Below the pieces are notes generated by a model. The model searched no databases. It was not told the DNA's origin and worked only from the letters and a program-made list of their open reading frames with translations. Of a DNA stretch of 64,000 nucleotides, positions 47,004 to 57,955 are shown piece after piece (position 1 is the stretch's first letter; every line of letters starts with the position of its first letter). The position numbers and the translations under genes were made by a program. The DNA lies in assembly GCA_958450325.1 (NCBI GenBank), contig OY288253.1:62558266-62622265 (forward strand), given 5' to 3'. This stretch comes from Agrostemma githago. Its lineage: Eukaryota > Streptophyta > Magnoliopsida > Caryophyllales > Caryophyllaceae.

Positions 47004-47731
47004 CGGTCTTGTATGTTCATTTTTCCGCCTTGCCATTTCGTGGCTCTTTAATAATCACCTAAAGTTTGCAAATAACGACATAACTTACATTACATAGTCA
47101 ATTCCTCCCACAAATATGCTTGTGGTCTTCAAATTAAGCTCCATAACTTCTTCAAAAAGCTTGATCTCCATCCGAAAATATGCTCCAAGATGAAATCCAA
47201 GTTCATCCATTCATCCCAAGCTAACAAACTATCAAACACAAAGAATATGATACATATTTACAAGGTGGTTGTTGAGGATACCACCAAACCTACTTCAATT
47301 TTGAGAAGGGGGTCAAACAACGCTCCCCAATGGGAGCTCACCAAGTTTCACGGTAATAAAGGTCTCACGAACGTGACCGACATGATAAATTTTCAAACGT
47401 TGTCCATTAACCGTAAATTTCCTGATTTCCGGGCTAGAAATCTCTATCGATCCATATGGTTGCACCTTGGTCACTTAAAACGGACCCGACCATTTCGATT
47501 TCAAATTACCGGGGAAAAGCTTAAAACGAGAGTTAAAGAGTAATACCTTATCACCAATGGAGAAGTCCTTACGAAGTATTCTAGAATCATGTCATTAGCG
47601 TGTTCGCTCCTTGTAGATCTTCGAATTTTTGTAAGCTTTAAATCTTAACTCTTCCAATTCTTGTAGTTGGAGAAGTCGATTATCTCTGACAACGTTCTCG
47701 TCAAAGTTAGCTCTTTAATAGCCCATTTTTC
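47004..47731 (-). pseudogene. Degraded integrase C-terminus and following spacer of element G
   Basis: On the minus strand between 47560 and 47340 fragments read like the integrase C-terminal domain (DKVLLFNSRFKLFPGNLKSKW, WSGPF, VTKVQPYGSIEI) with stops and shifts. The remaining part to the palindrome cluster is non-coding. Confidence 0.6.
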
Positions 47732-48725
47732 TTAGTGTTCTAATTCCACCGGTAATTGACACGCTTTACCATACACAAGACGATAAGGAGTGGTTCCAAT
47801 CGGCGCTTTGTAAGCCGTTCTCAATGCCCAAAGGGCGTCATTCAACTTCAATGACCAATCCTTTCGGGTGATACCATACTTCCGAAGAAGGTATTCAAAG
47901 GTATCCTTTCTAAAATGAGAGCCTCCATCGCTAATTATGGCTCTAGGCACCAAATCTTGGGAAAATTACATTTTTGAAAAGCTTGATTACTACCTTGGCA
48001 TCATTGGTAGGGGAAGCTACGGTCTCGATCCACTTTGAGACATAGTCCACCGCGACTAGGATGTATTTGTTGCCAAAAGAGAATGTGAACGGACCCATGA
48101 AGTCAATAACCCAAACATTGAACAATTCGATCCCTAGGATGGGCTGAAGGGGCATCTCATTCCTTCTTGTTATATTGCCACATCTTTGGCAAGCATCCCA
48201 TATGAGAATGAAAACTCTAATGTCCTTAAACATGGAAGGCCACCAAAACCCGCTTTGGAGAACCTTGGCAATTGTCTTTTGGTTGGCCAAGTGTCCACCA
48301 TAAGATGTCGATTGAAGATGCTTCACAATATTAAATCCTTCGCCGGCCGTAAAACATCGTCGGTAAATACCGTCTACGCATCGGCGGAACAAATAGGGCT
48401 CATCCCAATAATAGCGTCGGGCTTCATAGCGTAGTTTCTTCCTCTCTTGCTTGGAATAATCGTACGGAATATAATGAGACACTAAGAAATTGATGATATC
48501 GGCATACCAAGGTGTAATAGTATCAATGGCCATTAGGGACTCGTCTCTCATCACTTCATTGATGGGTATACCATCGTCTTCATTACCACTTCCACTAACC
48601 GTTAATCTACTAAGATGATCCGCTACCAAATTCTCCGATCCGGCTTTGTCTTTAATCTCGATGTCGAATTCTTGTAGGAGGAGAACCAACCGAAATAGTC
48701 GGGACTTTGTCTCCTTTTTGGACAT
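47732..48725 (-). pseudogene. Element G integrase (and RNase H end), defective
   Basis: From 48725 the minus strand reads the RNase H end (FDIEIKDKAGSENLVADHLSRL), then the zinc-binding HHCC domain (GGHLANQKT, CQRC), then the core with the first Asp in WVIDFMGPF and the second in IISDGGSHF. A two-base loss near 47945 shifts the frame. After the second Asp the sequence jumps from LLRKYGI directly to TRKDWSLKLNDALWALR, so about 35-40 residues containing the catalytic Glu are missing. The enzyme, which joins element DNA to the chromosome, cannot work in this copy. Confidence 0.88.
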
Positions 48726-49037
48726 GATATATCGAATCGCCGCATGATTGGTATGAATAATGAATTTAGAACCGGTGACATATGTTCAAAATTTCTCCAT
48801 GGCATAGACAACGGCTAGCATTTCCTTTTCGGTTGTGGTGTATCTCGATTGGGCTTCATCAAGGGTCTTACTTGCATAATATATCACATGTAGCTTCTTA
48901 TCCACCCGTTGGCCTAGAACGGCACCAACGATGAAATTGGAGGCATCACACATGATCTCAAATGGAAGATTCCAATTGGGTGCTTTGATAATCAGAGCGT
49001 TGGTAAGAGCGGTCTTTATCCTGCAAAAGGCCTCAAG
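48726..49037 (-). pseudogene. Element G RNase H domain
   Basis: On the minus strand between the RT and the ORF at 48725 the frame reads IMCDASNFIVGAVLGQ, YYASKTLDEAQ, TEKEMLAVVYAMEKF, a TGA stop near 48788, then TYVTGSKFIIHTNHAAIRYI. These are the RNase H motifs of Ty3/gypsy pol, with the catalytic Asp in CDAS and the Glu in TEKE. A TGA near 49038 separates it from the RT. Confidence 0.82.
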
Positions 49038-49726
49038 TCACAAGTCATCAAATACGAAGGGTGCATCTTTCATAAGCACAGAAGTTAAAGGCTTGGCAAT
49101 GTTAGAAAAATCTTTAATGAACCGTCTATAAAAGCCGGCGTGAGCTAGAAAAATCCTCACCCCTTTGACATTAGTTGGAGGTGGCAAGTTCTCAATCACA
49201 GAGACTTTAGCCTTATCAACTTTGACTCCTCTATTAGAAACAATATGACCTAGGACTACACCTTGCTCAACCATAAAGTGACATTTCTTCCAATTTAAAA
49301 CAAGTCTATATTTTTCACATCGAGCTAACACTTGATCAAGATGTTTAAGGCAAGAATCAAAAGATGTACCATAGACACTAAAATCATCCATAAAAACTTC
49401 CATGGATTTTTCAATGAAATCGGAGAAAATTGCCATCATACATCTTTTAAACGTTCCCGGCACATTACTTAATCCGAATGGCATCCTTCGGTAAGCATAG
49501 GTGTCATATGGAAAGTGAATGTAGTCTTCTCTTGGTCATCAGGGTGAATGGAAATTTGAAGAAATCCCGAATGACCATCGAGGAAACAAAAGGAAGAATG
49601 ATGCGCTAATCGTTCAAGCATTTGATCAATAAAGGGAAGGGAAAAATGGTCTTTGATGGTGGCCGTGTTTAACTTTTGAAAGTTTATACACATGCGCCAA
49701 CCGTTAATAGTCCTGGTAGAAATCAA
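49038..49726 (-). pseudogene. Element G reverse transcriptase core
   Basis: Two overlapping frames carry the RT: GWRMCINFQKLN, FCFLDGHSGF, IHPDDQEKTTFTF, then after a one-base frameshift near 49500 MPFGLSNVPGTFKRCMMAIF and the active site VFMDDFSVYG, followed by CHFMVEQGVVLGHIVS and FYRRFIKDFSNIAKPL. The catalytic aspartates are present. A TAG near 49725 separates this part from the protease-RT frame upstream. The lineage is Ty3/gypsy, Athila-like by similarity of motif wording. Confidence 0.88.
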
Positions 49727-50893
49727 CTATCCCTTTTCTTCTTTCACAACCGTCATTGCTCCTTTTTTCGGCACAACTCGTACAGGGCTAACCCATTTAC
49801 TTTCTGTTATTGGGTACATAATGTTAGCCTCATACAACTTCAGGACTTCCTTCATGACAACCTCTTTCATGGTGGGGTTCAACCGGCGTTGACCCTCGAC
49901 TGAAGGGCGGTGGTCATCATCAAGGATGATCCTATGCATACAAACATTTGGGCTTATGCCTTGGAAGTCGTCAATACTATACCCGATGGCCTTTTTGTGT
50001 TTTCTCAAAACAACCAAAAGTTTTTCCAATTGAGGACCATCAAGTGTGGCATTGACGATAACGGGATAACTAGTTCCTTCAAGAAAAGCATATTTGAGGG
50101 AAGAGGGGAGTGACTTAGGTTCAAGATTAAGAGTAGAGGGTACCATACTTTTACCCACCGGTAGTGATTCTACCTCTTCTTCATGCATGATCTCTTCTTC
50201 AAGAGGTGGGGAATCAAGTGGTTCCTCTTCTTTCTTATCATCATCTATCAAGCTATACTTAACCAAACTATCAATAACTTCAATGGAATACATTTGTTCA
50301 ATCATTGTTTGTTTAAGAGTTTGAGAAAGGGAAAACTCTACCGACTCGTTCCCTATGTTAAATGATAACTTTCCATTCTTAACATCAACTATAGTACCAC
50401 CGGTAGCCATGAATGGTCGACCTAAGATAATGGGGGTAATAGTGTCTTCGAGCATATCCATGACAACAAAGTCGAAGGGGATGAAAAACGTATCAACTTG
50501 TACGGGTACATCCTCAAGTATCCCAAGTGGGTACTTGACGGACCTATCCGCAAGTTGAATTGACATACTAGTGGGTCTCATCTCCCCCACACTAAGTCTC
50601 TTAGCAATAGAATAAGGTAACAAACTAACACTACCCCCTAGGTCACACAAAGCTCGGTTAACAACAACATTTCCAACCCGACAAGGGATGGAAAAGCTAC
50701 CGGGGTCATCTAGTGTCGTTGCCATTTGATTCATAAGGATGACACTACATTGTGCTGTAAGAGGGACACACTCTTTATCCTCTATCGTTCTCTTTTTAGA
50801 CAAGACTTCTTTCAAAAACTTAGAATAAAGGGGCATTTGAGAAATTACCTCGGTGAAAGGTAAAGCTACCTCCACTTTCTTCAACATATCCAC
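49727..50893 (-). pseudogene. Element G aspartic protease and RT N-terminus
   Basis: A 388-residue frame. Residues 1-35 are the end of the gag-like region (LPFTEVISQMPLYSKFLKEVL). Around residue 84 is the protease active site CDLGGSVSLLP, where plant Athila usually has DLGAS. Next come GILEDVPVQVDTFFIPFDFVV and ILGRPFMATGG (flap region), an acidic linker (DDDKKEEEPLDSPPLEEE), and from about residue 330 the start of RT (HRIILDDDHRPSVEGQRRLNP, KWVSPVRVVPKKGA). It ends in TAG, after which RT continues in the same frame. The original polyprotein ran through from gag, interrupted here by TGA near 50929. Confidence 0.88.
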
Positions 50894-50929
50894 AAAATGG
50901 TTGAATTGGGCATTCTCCTTGTGTGGTTT

Positions 50930-51339
50930 AGCTCATTCGGGAAAAGGCAATGGTGGGACAAAAGCAGGAGGCGGTGGAACATTAGACTCTTCTTCTTCTT
51001 CGGCTAAACACTCCGCCTCTTTCCATCTTGCTTCTTCCGCTTCCATTTGCTCCTTTTTCTTTCTTCTAAGTTCTCTCAATTCTCTTTGTTCAATCTCCGT
51101 ATTTTGACGAATGTCAAACTCCGCTTGTATTCTCTGGTTTTGTTTGGGGAAAGTGGGAGATGTGGCTTGTGGTGCACGTTGTTGATTCACTTTGGTTGTG
51201 GTGCTTTTGGTGTTCAAGTTCAAATTCAAATTCTTATATGGGTCCTCAAGTTCTTTGCCGCCTCTCAAAATGACGGTATTTGCTTGATGTGGAGGGTCTC
51301 TTGGGTTTTGGGGTTGCCCGGGCAAACAATGGGGTGGAT
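50930..51339 (-). pseudogene. Element G gag, 3' part (after element F)
   Basis: On the minus strand from the element F duplication the frame reads HPPHCLPGQPQNPRD, ANTVILRGGKELEDPYKN (the LRSGK-like Athila signature just before protease), then a Gln/Glu/Arg-rich helix (QRELRELRRKKKEQ) and a Pro-rich end at TGA near 50929. It joins to 61490 when F is removed. Confidence 0.85.
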
Positions 51340-51344
51340 GAATT

Positions 51345-54300
51345 TGTAATCCCCTAAAAATTCTAGCGCGATACAGTGGCGGAAACACTGTAGAGTCGGG
51401 ATTAAAACACACAGAACTATGTCTTAATAAATTAAATTGGTAAAGTCAAACATGCGCCATACATAAAAATGGCTAAAATTTAAAACAATCCATAAAGAGG
51501 TTAAACAATCCTTAAAACATGATTATTAAAAGATCAGCAGGATCCAAGACTGCTCGCTAGCCCACACCCACCGGAAAATAAACAAGTATACCTGCCATGT
51601 TAAAACATAACAGCCACAATCAGTGGGGAGCAACGTCAACGTTCTCCCAGCCGTATAACAGGATTTTAAAACAGTAATTACTAATATAGGAAAAATAGTA
51701 AAAATGGAAAACAGTAAAACATCATATTAAAATAAGATTTAGTGTCGAACAAATTATTCAAAAGGGGTTTCCGAAGACACATAAAGATATTTGCCAACCT
51801 GCGCCAATTTATATCGATAATAAATAAAATAATCAAAATGGCGTTATGGATAGGATTAATGTAGAATCTAGACTTTCACTAGGATAATACAAAAAACTAG
51901 TTTCGAGAACTTAGTCAAAACAAATTAGACTTTGGTCTCTAACTAGGCAACTCAACCATAACAGGACTGCGTGCAGCGAGGTCCTGGCTTAAGTAATGCA
52001 CACCCCTCCTGGATACAAACCATATCCAGTTCAACCCGACGCGACTTATACGATGCGATATCTAAGTTTAAGGTAAATATACACTCTCCTGAACACAAAC
52101 CATGCTCAGTTCAACAACCAATGCGCCCCATAAAGACACACCAGCCTTACAGTTGATGGCAAAACGTACATCCCAGACTATATTACTCTAAACTCACACT
52201 TGTCCTTATTCCATAACTCCAAAACAAACCATTATCGATATTTAAAAGATGTATTCATCATAAACAATATGAGGATAAAAGAAGTAAACATTTATATTCT
52301 AAAAGAGGAAACTTTCTATTTTAGGAAACTTCTTAGGAAACTTCTATTTTTAGGGAACTTCTATTTTTAGAAACTTTACTAAAAATAGCATCATATCAAA
52401 GTAGTGAAAATATTAGTTCATACTAATACCACATTTTAGTAAACGATATAGATTTATAAAACTAATACTTTCGGCCTTAACGATATTAATTATTAAAGTA
52501 AGAACATTTGATTTTATGAAACTATTAAAATATCGTACAAGTGTTATAAAATGATTAGAGACATCTAAAAAAATATTTAATAATACTAATTAGGGTGTTT
52601 TCGAAAGTTATAAAGCTAAAATTCCCTAATTATTATTAGTTTCGACGATAAAATTATAAATAGGATTTTACGGCAAACACTAAATTAAATACTTGAACGT
52701 CTTTATTTAATTAAACCATTGAATATATTTAGAATATGTTAAGGGATGATTTAAATCTTAAAGTTTCAGATTTAAATACTTTCAAAATTGCTGGAAAAAT
52801 AATTCTTTTAGGTAAGACGAAGCAATTTAGCGATAAATCACAACTTGTCCGAAATCAATATTTATTAACTAAAGACTATGATAAATAGTACAAAAATTAC
52901 GTAAAATAGTTAAATTATATTTATGGACATTCTGTCCAGAAAAGAAAATTTCCAGAATTCTAAAAACTCGGTTTTTAAAGCGTTTTCTCGTTAATCGTCC
53001 AATCTCGACAATAACGATTAATAAAAATAGTAATTACAAAACGATTTAAGTATTAATATCCAAAAATTATTATTACACTTTAAAATCCTGATTTTACAGA
53101 ATATAAATTTTTTCCAGATTTTTCCAAAATCCAGATCAACAAATTTCAACAAAACCGTCATTTAAACCCGTTTTCGCAATTAACGATTTTATTAATAAAC
53201 CTATCGTTCCTAATCATTTTATTAAGGCACTAAAAATCATAATAATACATTTTAATATGAAATCATCAGAATCATAATTTTTTCCAGATTTAAACTAAAG
53301 ACCAGAAATCGAGAATTTAAACAACAAACACGGTTTTAACGATAAACGATGATTTAAAGTGATTAATTAATTCATCCACTTAACAATTCCGAAAAATTAT
53401 GAAAAAAATCAGAAAATTCTATTTCACCAGAAATTTTCACCACGTCAAAAATCAGATTAAAATAAAATGTTTAAGTACTAGAACTAAAAATCGGTTTTTA
53501 ATCGTTTTTGTTCGAAAACGATAATAATTCAATAATCGATATCAAAAATATCAGAAAAATACTAAATTACTAAAAATCATCAAAAACAACATTTTTCCAG
53601 AATATAAACATATATTACATGTTTAGGCCGATTATTACGATTTTACAAATTAATATAACAATTTAATCGTTAATCTCGTAAAAGCGATAAAAATATCGAA
53701 ACATGCAAAATTTCAACTTTAAAAATTTTTCCAGAATTCGTGACATACATATATTGCCAAAATAAAATATAAAAATATATACATGCAAATACTCAATTAA
53801 AATCTTGAAATACCGAGTAACATCGACGTTACCTCTACTCCAAGTCTGAATCAACGATATATTCGTCGGCTTCGGGATCGTCCAAAAATCCTACCAAACA
53901 CGTAAATCATGGCAGAAAAATACCATGAGAAAACTAATAAAAAACAAGGTAAAAATTGATCGAAAATGACGTCGATTAATACCTTAACGAAGGAATCGGA
54001 AAGAGGATTATTATGACGATAAAAATGATGCGATTGGGACTTGAAATGGAGCAAAAATCAGCCCAAGGAGGGTAAGAAGTACCCGGCCAAAAGAGAGAAG
54101 AAAGAAGTGATAATATTTTTGTTAATGCAAAAATGAATGTAGAGTAAAGGAGGAGATGGATGTTACTACACTTAAAGGAGTAAGAATGAATTAAGGCTTC
54201 AAAATGAGGAATCCAAAATGTATCTAGACCTATAGTTGGCCGGCCAAGAGGATAAGAGAGGGAGTAAGAAAAGTTTTGACATAAATGCTACCATGAATGA

Positions 54301-54873
54301 AAATGATTTACCTTATGTTTACGTTTTAATGTGATAAAATGAAACGTTTAAATAAAATGTAATAAAACTTGTGACCAAGAGCTTAGTCGGTCCAAAATGT
54401 GAGAAAACAGTCTCAAATAATTTATAAGTTGATAAAAAGTATAATCGTAAAATAGTTAAAGGCATTTCGAAGTAATTCGAGTAAACCTCGCGTAAGAAAA
54501 TAGTTATTCGCGAAGCTTCGTAATAAAATCATAAATGGCTTGTTTTTTGTAACTAAAATATATCTTAGTAGAAAATATTCCATAAACGTATTCAAACATT
54601 TTTAGGAAAAAGGAATAACTTAAATCCAAGCTTAAAAATGTCAATTCGGAGAGAAATAGAATTCCTCGCGGGAAAATTACTTAGTTTACGAAGAAACCAA
54701 ATAAATGGATTTAAAAGAATTTTAAATCTTTAAAATTAAAAATAGAAATTATTAAACTCAAAAATTAAAATAAAGCTTAGTAAAATGATAAAATATGAGG
54801 CCAAAAGTGACAGAGTTAAGACGAAGTCCTAACAGAAAGAATAAAATGCTTAGGAAAAATAGCGGGTGTTACA
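51345..54873 (-). repeat. Element F 3' LTR
   Basis: On the minus strand it starts TGTAACACCCGC and ends TTTAGGGGATTACA. The stretch 51345-52230 is the part shared with element D (for example around 51980-52180). The rest is AT-rich with repeated GGAAACTTC motifs at 52310-52375. Confidence 0.95.
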
Positions 54874-54885
54874 ATCCTCCCCACT
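54874..54885 (-). other. Element F polypurine tract
   Basis: AGTGGGGAGGAT on the minus strand directly precedes the LTR. Upstream is TTTCGAGGACGAAACTTTC, the Tekay-like pol end also found in D. Confidence 0.88.
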
Positions 54886-57800
54886 AAAAGAAAGTTTCGT
54901 CCTCGAAACTAAGAATAAGCAGATAGAAAATCGAGGTTTACCTTACTCGAAGAGTTGAGGATGCTTAGCTCGCATCGAAGACAAATATCTATTCCAAGAA
55001 GAATTGGGCTAACCAACCCGAAGTTTAGAATCTTTTGATTAATGAAATCGTAAAGTAAAGTTATTTGATAAAATAATAACGTTAAATAACATTTGTAAAC
55101 AAACTCGAAGGAAATAGGATAACCAAAATATTTTGAAAACAAAAGTAAAATATTTTGATTAAGAAATTCGATATTATTCTTTTTTTTTTTGATGAAACAA
55201 AATTTAGTTTGGAGAAATCAAATTTTGTAGTTAGTAAAAATCGCACCAGCCGTCAAACATTTACAATAACAGATTCAAAAGTTCACCAACAATAAAATGA
55301 AAATCAATTCTCAAAACGTTAAAATTTCGAAAATGTTATCAAAGTAATTATGAAAGTTTTCAAAAATGTTATCAAACTTGAACATACAAAATAATTTCGA
55401 CAATGTTAAAACGTTTTACATAACAATTCTATACAAATTGAAGTACTTGGAAATATAAAAGTCTTCATAAAATTTTGATCGCTTGAAAATCAAAAATTTA
55501 AAATAATTTCGAAATAGTTTAAAATAAATTATTAAGGCATTTTGAAATAGATCTAAATATAAATATCAACCAAAGATAAAACAAAGTGAAGTATATAGTT
55601 CTTAAATTATAAAATAAAAATGTTAAATTTCACGATACCCCAAAATGTTAAATTGCTCAAAGTTTTTACAAAATGGGGAGTTTAAAAATTTGAAATCATG
55701 CTTCAAAATGTTAAAATTTCATGAAAATCAAAATTTTTAAATTAGTCCAGCTTTTTACAAAACGGGCAAATTCACAATTAGAAATTATAACTCAAAATGT
55801 TAAAATTTTACGATAGTCCAATTTTTTTTTTTTTAAAGTAGTCAAACTTTTTATAAAATAGGGAGTTCGAAAAATAGTTAACGGGCAAATAGAACAAGGA
55901 TAAATAAATTAAAAATAAGAGCTTTCAAAATCGACAAAGGTTGAAGGGATTGGCAGGAGTTACCGTAACAGAATTCAAGAGGAGCAGAAAGAAAGACGGA
56001 GTTGAGAATAAAAAAGAGCTCTCAAGGATTATGGAAGAAATTAATCATCTCGAGATTCCTAGCACGACTTCCACAAACACGGGTTCCTAATTCCCATCAA
56101 ATAACGCTAAGTCCAATATCAGTACAGGGTGGTCCTACTCAATCTAAAACCTCCAAAAACATCAACTGCTATAGCCTCCAAAATTAAGCCTTACATACTT
56201 ATATAATCTTTCAATTAGTATGGTAAGAATCCACAAACGATTTAGACTAATCCATTAATTAAGATTCCAACAGTCATCAAAACATACCCAAACTTGTAAT
56301 CACTAAGGCTCGTAATTCAAAGTTCATAAGGTCTGAACTCGAGGTATACTTCAAATTTCTCGAGTAAGGAACACTAACTAAAACCCACCAATTAATAAAG
56401 TTCGGACACGAAATCCTCAAAGATGATCACCGACATATTTATAATACCACAAGTACAGAAGTTGGGGAAGTACAATAAATCCTCAAACACGCTCAAACCT
56501 ATAGGTAATGGCGCAAACACTCACATTTTCAAACACATCATTCGATTAATGTTTCCAAGAAGTCCATCAAATTTCTAATCGTAATGGTGCAACCACAAAA
56601 TATTTAATAACTCAACAAAGCCACAATCTCGTTGGTCTAAGGTTCTGAACTATAAATCCATTAAGATGATTGACATCAAAATGTTCCTCAAAACAACGCT
56701 ATAAATCCAACCTCTAATGGCAATATGTTTCTCCTTTTCAAGGTTAACAACAATTTATTCAATTTAGATCACTCAACTCCAAAGTTCCTAGGTTACAACT
56801 TTAACCAACGATTAACGATCTAATCCTTAAGAAACACGGGTAATCTATGTTAACCAAAATTTCTAACGGTATTAATGAAAACCTTCTATGGTACCACAAC
56901 ACTCAGGTTAACAATTTAAACAGTACTCTATGATCCCAAACATTCCCGATGCATCCATCAAATAACATTTAGGTAGGAATCTCAAAATTCTATTATTAGC
57001 TACACTTGGTTCGGTTCTAGGTTAAATTAGGTACTAGGTATCCATCAAATATGATATACTCTTACTACCCCAAAATATATTCAACTCTAAGTCCTCCAAA
57101 TAATCAAGTAACCTATAACCCAAGGTTCAGAGTCTAAAGTACCAACATAATTCCATTAATTGACAATTTATTATTCAAATCGATCCTCAAAAGCTTACTA
57201 AGATAGATAACAAGGTATAACTCACAACCCTCAAGCCCTAGGTAACAAGGGTTTACTAAACCTCAAACATCTATATCCTTTCACGGGGTTCACTGAGACA
57301 GAAACCGGTCTAACAAAAGAATCTCAAGAGAAAGATGGTAGAATAGAAGAATAGAACAAGGATTCACCAAGAGAATGAAGATGAGAATATATAAGAGAAG
57401 AATTGGAAGAAATAGGAAAGGAAGAAAAGAATCGATGATCCTATATTACTAAGTTCTTGAACCAGAAGAGAATCTTCGGGCCTCCCGAGTTCACGAGGGA
57501 ATCCAAAATGGATTACTTCATCTTCTTGTAGAGGAACGAGCACACAAGTCGTGGGTCGCTCCATCTGGATTTACTGCGACATCATGGAACATGAATCTAC
57601 TCTTGATCATCTTGCCTGTAGCTTAAGTAAACTGAACCGGAGCTAAAAGTCATTATCGAAATCTTTCTTGGAGCACCTAGTTGTCCACTCGAGTCAGCAG
57701 GTGTTGAGAGTGCTAAGTAGGTCTTGTCCCGATCTGGAGCAGCATAACAGCAACTTGTTCTTTCATCTTCTTCGACATATAAAACAAATATTCAATGCTA

Positions 57801-57941
57801 ATCATTGAGTTCAGGAACAGAGTATCTTAACAGTTAAGTCCTTATTTGTTTCTACCCATCTCTAATAATATTTTTATTTACTGTTTAAATAATTTACTGG
57901 TATTTTCCCTAATTTCAGGTGTAAGCGTTGGAAGCAGTGAT
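54886..57941 (-). other. Element F internal non-coding domain
   Basis: There is no gag or pol domain. The half next to the primer site (about 56000-57941) aligns with element D 16806-18700; the half next to the PPT is AT-rich and more diverged. A short conserved ORF lies at 57364-57564. Confidence 0.8.
57364..57564 (-). CDS. Short conserved ORF in LARD interior (66 codons)
   Basis: Starts MERPTTCVLVPLQEDEVIHF, continues with Gly/Arg/Pro residues (GFPRELGRPEDSLLVQELS) and ends in a Phe/Ser-rich hydrophobic tail (ILFFLSYFFQFFSYIF). The first 20 residues match the element D copy at 17189 in 15 positions by eye. It begins about 390 bp after the primer site, where gag would start in an autonomous element. 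It may be a real small peptide or a relic; no known domain is recognised. Confidence 0.35.
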   Translation of the reverse strand: MERPTTCVLVPLQEDEVIHFGFPRELGRPEDSLLVQELSNIGSSILFFLSYFFQFFSYIFSSSFSW

Positions 57942-57953
57942 GCTCTAATACCA
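57942..57953 (-). other. Element F primer binding site (initiator tRNA-Met, one substitution)
   Basis: On the minus strand TGGTATTAGAGC, two bases from the LTR, differs from the canonical TGGTATCAGAGC by one C-to-T change. Confidence 0.88.
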
Positions 57954-57955
57954 AC

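Noticed and set aside
42295..47097. Frames with repeated VKLHP, GEVSPG and KFHP peptides on both strands
   Set aside because: They are translations of the palindrome clusters in different frames, not protein repeats.
50094..50558. Plus-strand ORFs opposite the G protease
   Set aside because: Shadows of the minus-strand pol frame.
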